A DNA stretch of 33,261 nucleotides from Prevotellaceae bacterium (GTDB lineage: Bacteria; Bacteroidota; Bacteroidia; Bacteroidales; UBA932), in NCBI GenBank assembly GCA_031279475.1, contig JAITIL010000071.1, positions 1-33,261 of the forward strand. The letters run 5' to 3'. This document shows positions 32,066-33,261 of this stretch, in pieces; within the stretch, counting starts at the first letter, position 1; each line of letters starts with the position of its first letter. Both the position numbers and the translations under genes were made by a program. The notes under the pieces are model-generated. The model searched no databases and was not told the origin of the DNA. It worked only from the letters and a program-made list of their open reading frames with translations.

Positions 32066-32329
32066 ATGAAGCTACCGGTTAACACACCAAAAAACGGGTG
32101 CATCAGCGCCGAAAATTCGCCTGGATATACCGCGAATTCGCGCGAATTTATGGCAAATTCGCCTGAATATGGCGCGTGTTCGCCTGGATTTATGACAAAT
32201 TCGCTTGAATACGGCGCGCGTTCGCCTGAATTTTACAGGAATTCGCCTGGATATACCGCGAATTCGCGCGAATTTATGGCAAATTCGCCATGTCTAATTT
32301 GTGTAATCCGTCTCAATTCGTATAATTAA
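32066..32329 (+). CDS. Small heptapeptide-repeat ORF
   Basis: 87 residues. After a short unique start (MKLPVNTPKNGCISAE) come nine heptapeptides of the form [NRC]-S-[PRL]-x-[YF]-x-x (NSPGYTA, NSREFMA, NSPEYGA, CSPGFMT, NSLEYGA, RSPEFYR and so on), then a short tail. AGGA lies 7 bases before the ATG and a -7 element farther upstream. There is no signal peptide or membrane helix. Whether it is translated is unclear; it could equally be a 21-bp DNA repeat that happens to be open. It ends 29 bases before the next gene. Function unknown. Confidence 0.45.
   Translation: MKLPVNTPKNGCISAENSPGYTANSREFMANSPEYGACSPGFMTNSLEYGARSPEFYRNSPGYTANSREFMANSPCLICVIRLNSYN
32114..32289. repeat. 21-bp-period repeat block with a 50-bp exact duplication
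   Basis: 32114-32163 and 32240-32289 are identical over 50 bases and lie 126 bases (six 21-bp units) apart. Units centre on AATTCGCC or AATTCGCG. The palindrome CGCGAATTCGCG occurs in each of the two long copies (32131-32142 and 32257-32268). Confidence 0.88.
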
Positions 32330-32358
32330 TTCGTATAATCCATAAAATTCATAAAAAT

Positions 32359-33015
32359 ATGTCAACATCAAGAAGCACCCTGAACAGGCCAGACGCAGAA
32401 TTCCTGGCAAAAGCAAACAACATTAACGAACAATGCCACCTCCACGGACCTGAGTGGGACATCGAGCCGCCGCGACTTACGCAGTTCAACACGCTGCTGG
32501 CCGCCGCCAACACGGCCTACGAGGCCAATAACCACGAGAGTACGAAAAACGCCATCACGTCGGCACACAAAAAGTCGACGTTTGGCGAGTTGAAACACTT
32601 CATGGGGCCGTTTATTGACTACCTGGAAGTGAACACCAACGTGCCCGACGAGGCGCTCGCTTTCATGGGTCTGCGGTCGCGCGAACACCACGTGCACCAG
32701 CCGTTGCCGCGGCCTACTGAGGCGCCGGTGATTTCGGTACGGCGGCAGCACGACGAGATTACCGTGTATGCCGCACGTCCCGAACAAGACCACCCCACCG
32801 CAGGCGTGGCGCCGGCGCATTACCACGGCTTCGCGCTCCGCTACAGGGTAGACGGCGAAGAACGGTACGAAACCGTAATGTCGTCGCGCCTGCACCACAC
32901 CCTCTTTTTCGAGCGCGCCGACGAAGGCAAGCGCATTCTCCTCTCGGCGGCATGGGTGAACCCGCGCCTCGAAACCGGCCCCTGGTGCGTGGAGACGTCG
33001 GAAGTAATAGGATAA
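32359..33015 (+). CDS. Unrecognised protein with helical N-terminus and fibronectin-like C-terminus
   Basis: 218 residues, no signal peptide. Residues 1-110 look all-helical (LAKANNINEQCHLHGPEWDI, LTQFNTLLAAANTAYEANNH, KSTFGELKHFMGPFIDYLEV). A Pro-rich link (PLPRPTEAPVISV) leads to about 90 residues of beta strands (HDEITVYAARP, YHGFALRYRVDG, RILLSAAWVNPRLETGPW) that could be a fibronectin-III-like domain. I have seen similar hypothetical proteins in Bacteroidota but know no function. Its third-position GC is far higher than in the AT-rich DNA before it. A hairpin of 7-bp repeats follows the stop. Confidence 0.75.
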   Translation: MSTSRSTLNRPDAEFLAKANNINEQCHLHGPEWDIEPPRLTQFNTLLAAANTAYEANNHESTKNAITSAHKKSTFGELKHFMGPFIDYLEVNTNVPDEALAFMGLRSREHHVHQPLPRPTEAPVISVRRQHDEITVYAARPEQDHPTAGVAPAHYHGFALRYRVDGEERYETVMSSRLHHTLFFERADEGKRILLSAAWVNPRLETGPWCVETSEVIG

Positions 33016-33030
33016 CCCGCCTCCCCCCAG

Positions 33031-33106
33031 CCCTCCGCTCAGTCGGCAGTGGCAGTTTTCAGTTGGCAGTACATACTGCATACTGCAACTGCCTACTGAA
33101 GGAGGG
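33031..33106 (+). repeat. Hairpin made of opposed 7-bp repeats
   Basis: CAGTCGG, CAGTGG, CAGTTTT, CAGTTGG and CAGTACA (33040-33073) face TACTGCA, TACTGCA, ACTGCCT and ACTGAAG (33074-33101). CCCTCC (33031-33036) can close the stem with GGAGGG (33101-33106). No T run follows. It begins 15 bases after the stop of the preceding gene. Confidence 0.7.
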
Positions 33107-33157
33107 GGCGGGGATGAGGACAATAGGATAATGATAAATGTTATGGATTAAATAGTG

Positions 33158-33261
33158 ATGAAATCTGCCAAACCCATAAAATCCATTGATCCGGCAACGT
33201 GCGTAACGCTGCTGGGCATGGTATGCGTCTGTGCCCTTTTCGTGTCGTCGCGGGCGCTGGT
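33158..33261 (+). CDS. Start of an exported or membrane protein (3' end outside window)
   Basis: The ATG at 33158 opens 34 codons to the window edge: a polar, basic start (MKSAKPIKSIDPAT) and then a hydrophobic stretch (CVTLLGMVCVCALFVSS), as in a signal peptide or first membrane helix. It follows the previous gene by 142 bases. Family unknown. Confidence 0.5.
   Translation, partial: MKSAKPIKSIDPATCVTLLGMVCVCALFVSSRAL

Overview
This window looks like a chromosomal segment of a member of the Bacteroidota, most likely Bacteroidales. The signs are: many genes preceded by the phylum's TAnnTTTG -7 promoter element; a one-protein hybrid two-component regulator; a FISUMP-domain surface protein; a DUF4293/PyrE pair; a DUF2520/KdsC pair; and an Rpn-family PD-(D/E)XK transposase-like gene. 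I saw no rRNA, tRNA or CRISPR array. Left part (1-6.7 kb): the 3' end of a probable surface protein, then a decay zone with higBA-like toxin-antitoxin fragments and a tyrosine-recombinase fragment. A T4 Rnl2-type RNA ligase follows. Next comes infC-rpmI-rplT, where infC appears to start at AUA, then two small envelope proteins, DUF2520-kdsC and an rpn gene. Middle part (6.8-19 kb): mostly housekeeping genes. These are trkH, a polysaccharide-deacetylase-like protein that has lost its metal ligands upstream of rlmD, a RelA/SpoT-type synthetase with a degenerate hydrolase site, pyrE-DUF4293, a Nudix gene, and the run miaA-ung-coaD-thioredoxin-like protein. A 42-bp palindromic repeat array and a hicBA-like remnant lie before relA. 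Right part (19-33 kb) is accessory. A roughly 720-nt hairpin-rich leader precedes a 1107-residue FISUMP protein. Two related ABC-type ATPase genes flank a large hybrid sensor/regulator and an AAA_14/DUF4143 ATPase. Each ABC-type ATPase gene ends in an ATGA overlap with the first codons of a second gene that is broken, so both look like orphaned halves of two-gene modules. A 98-bp second copy of the hybrid-sensor start lies next to the second of these scars. The window ends with a heptapeptide-repeat ORF, an unrecognised protein and the first codons of another gene. A theme running through the window is short tracts of 7-bp tandem repeats with different unit sequences, placed at gene ends: at the trkH start, at the rlmD, DUF4293 and pyrE stops, and after the gene ending at 33015.
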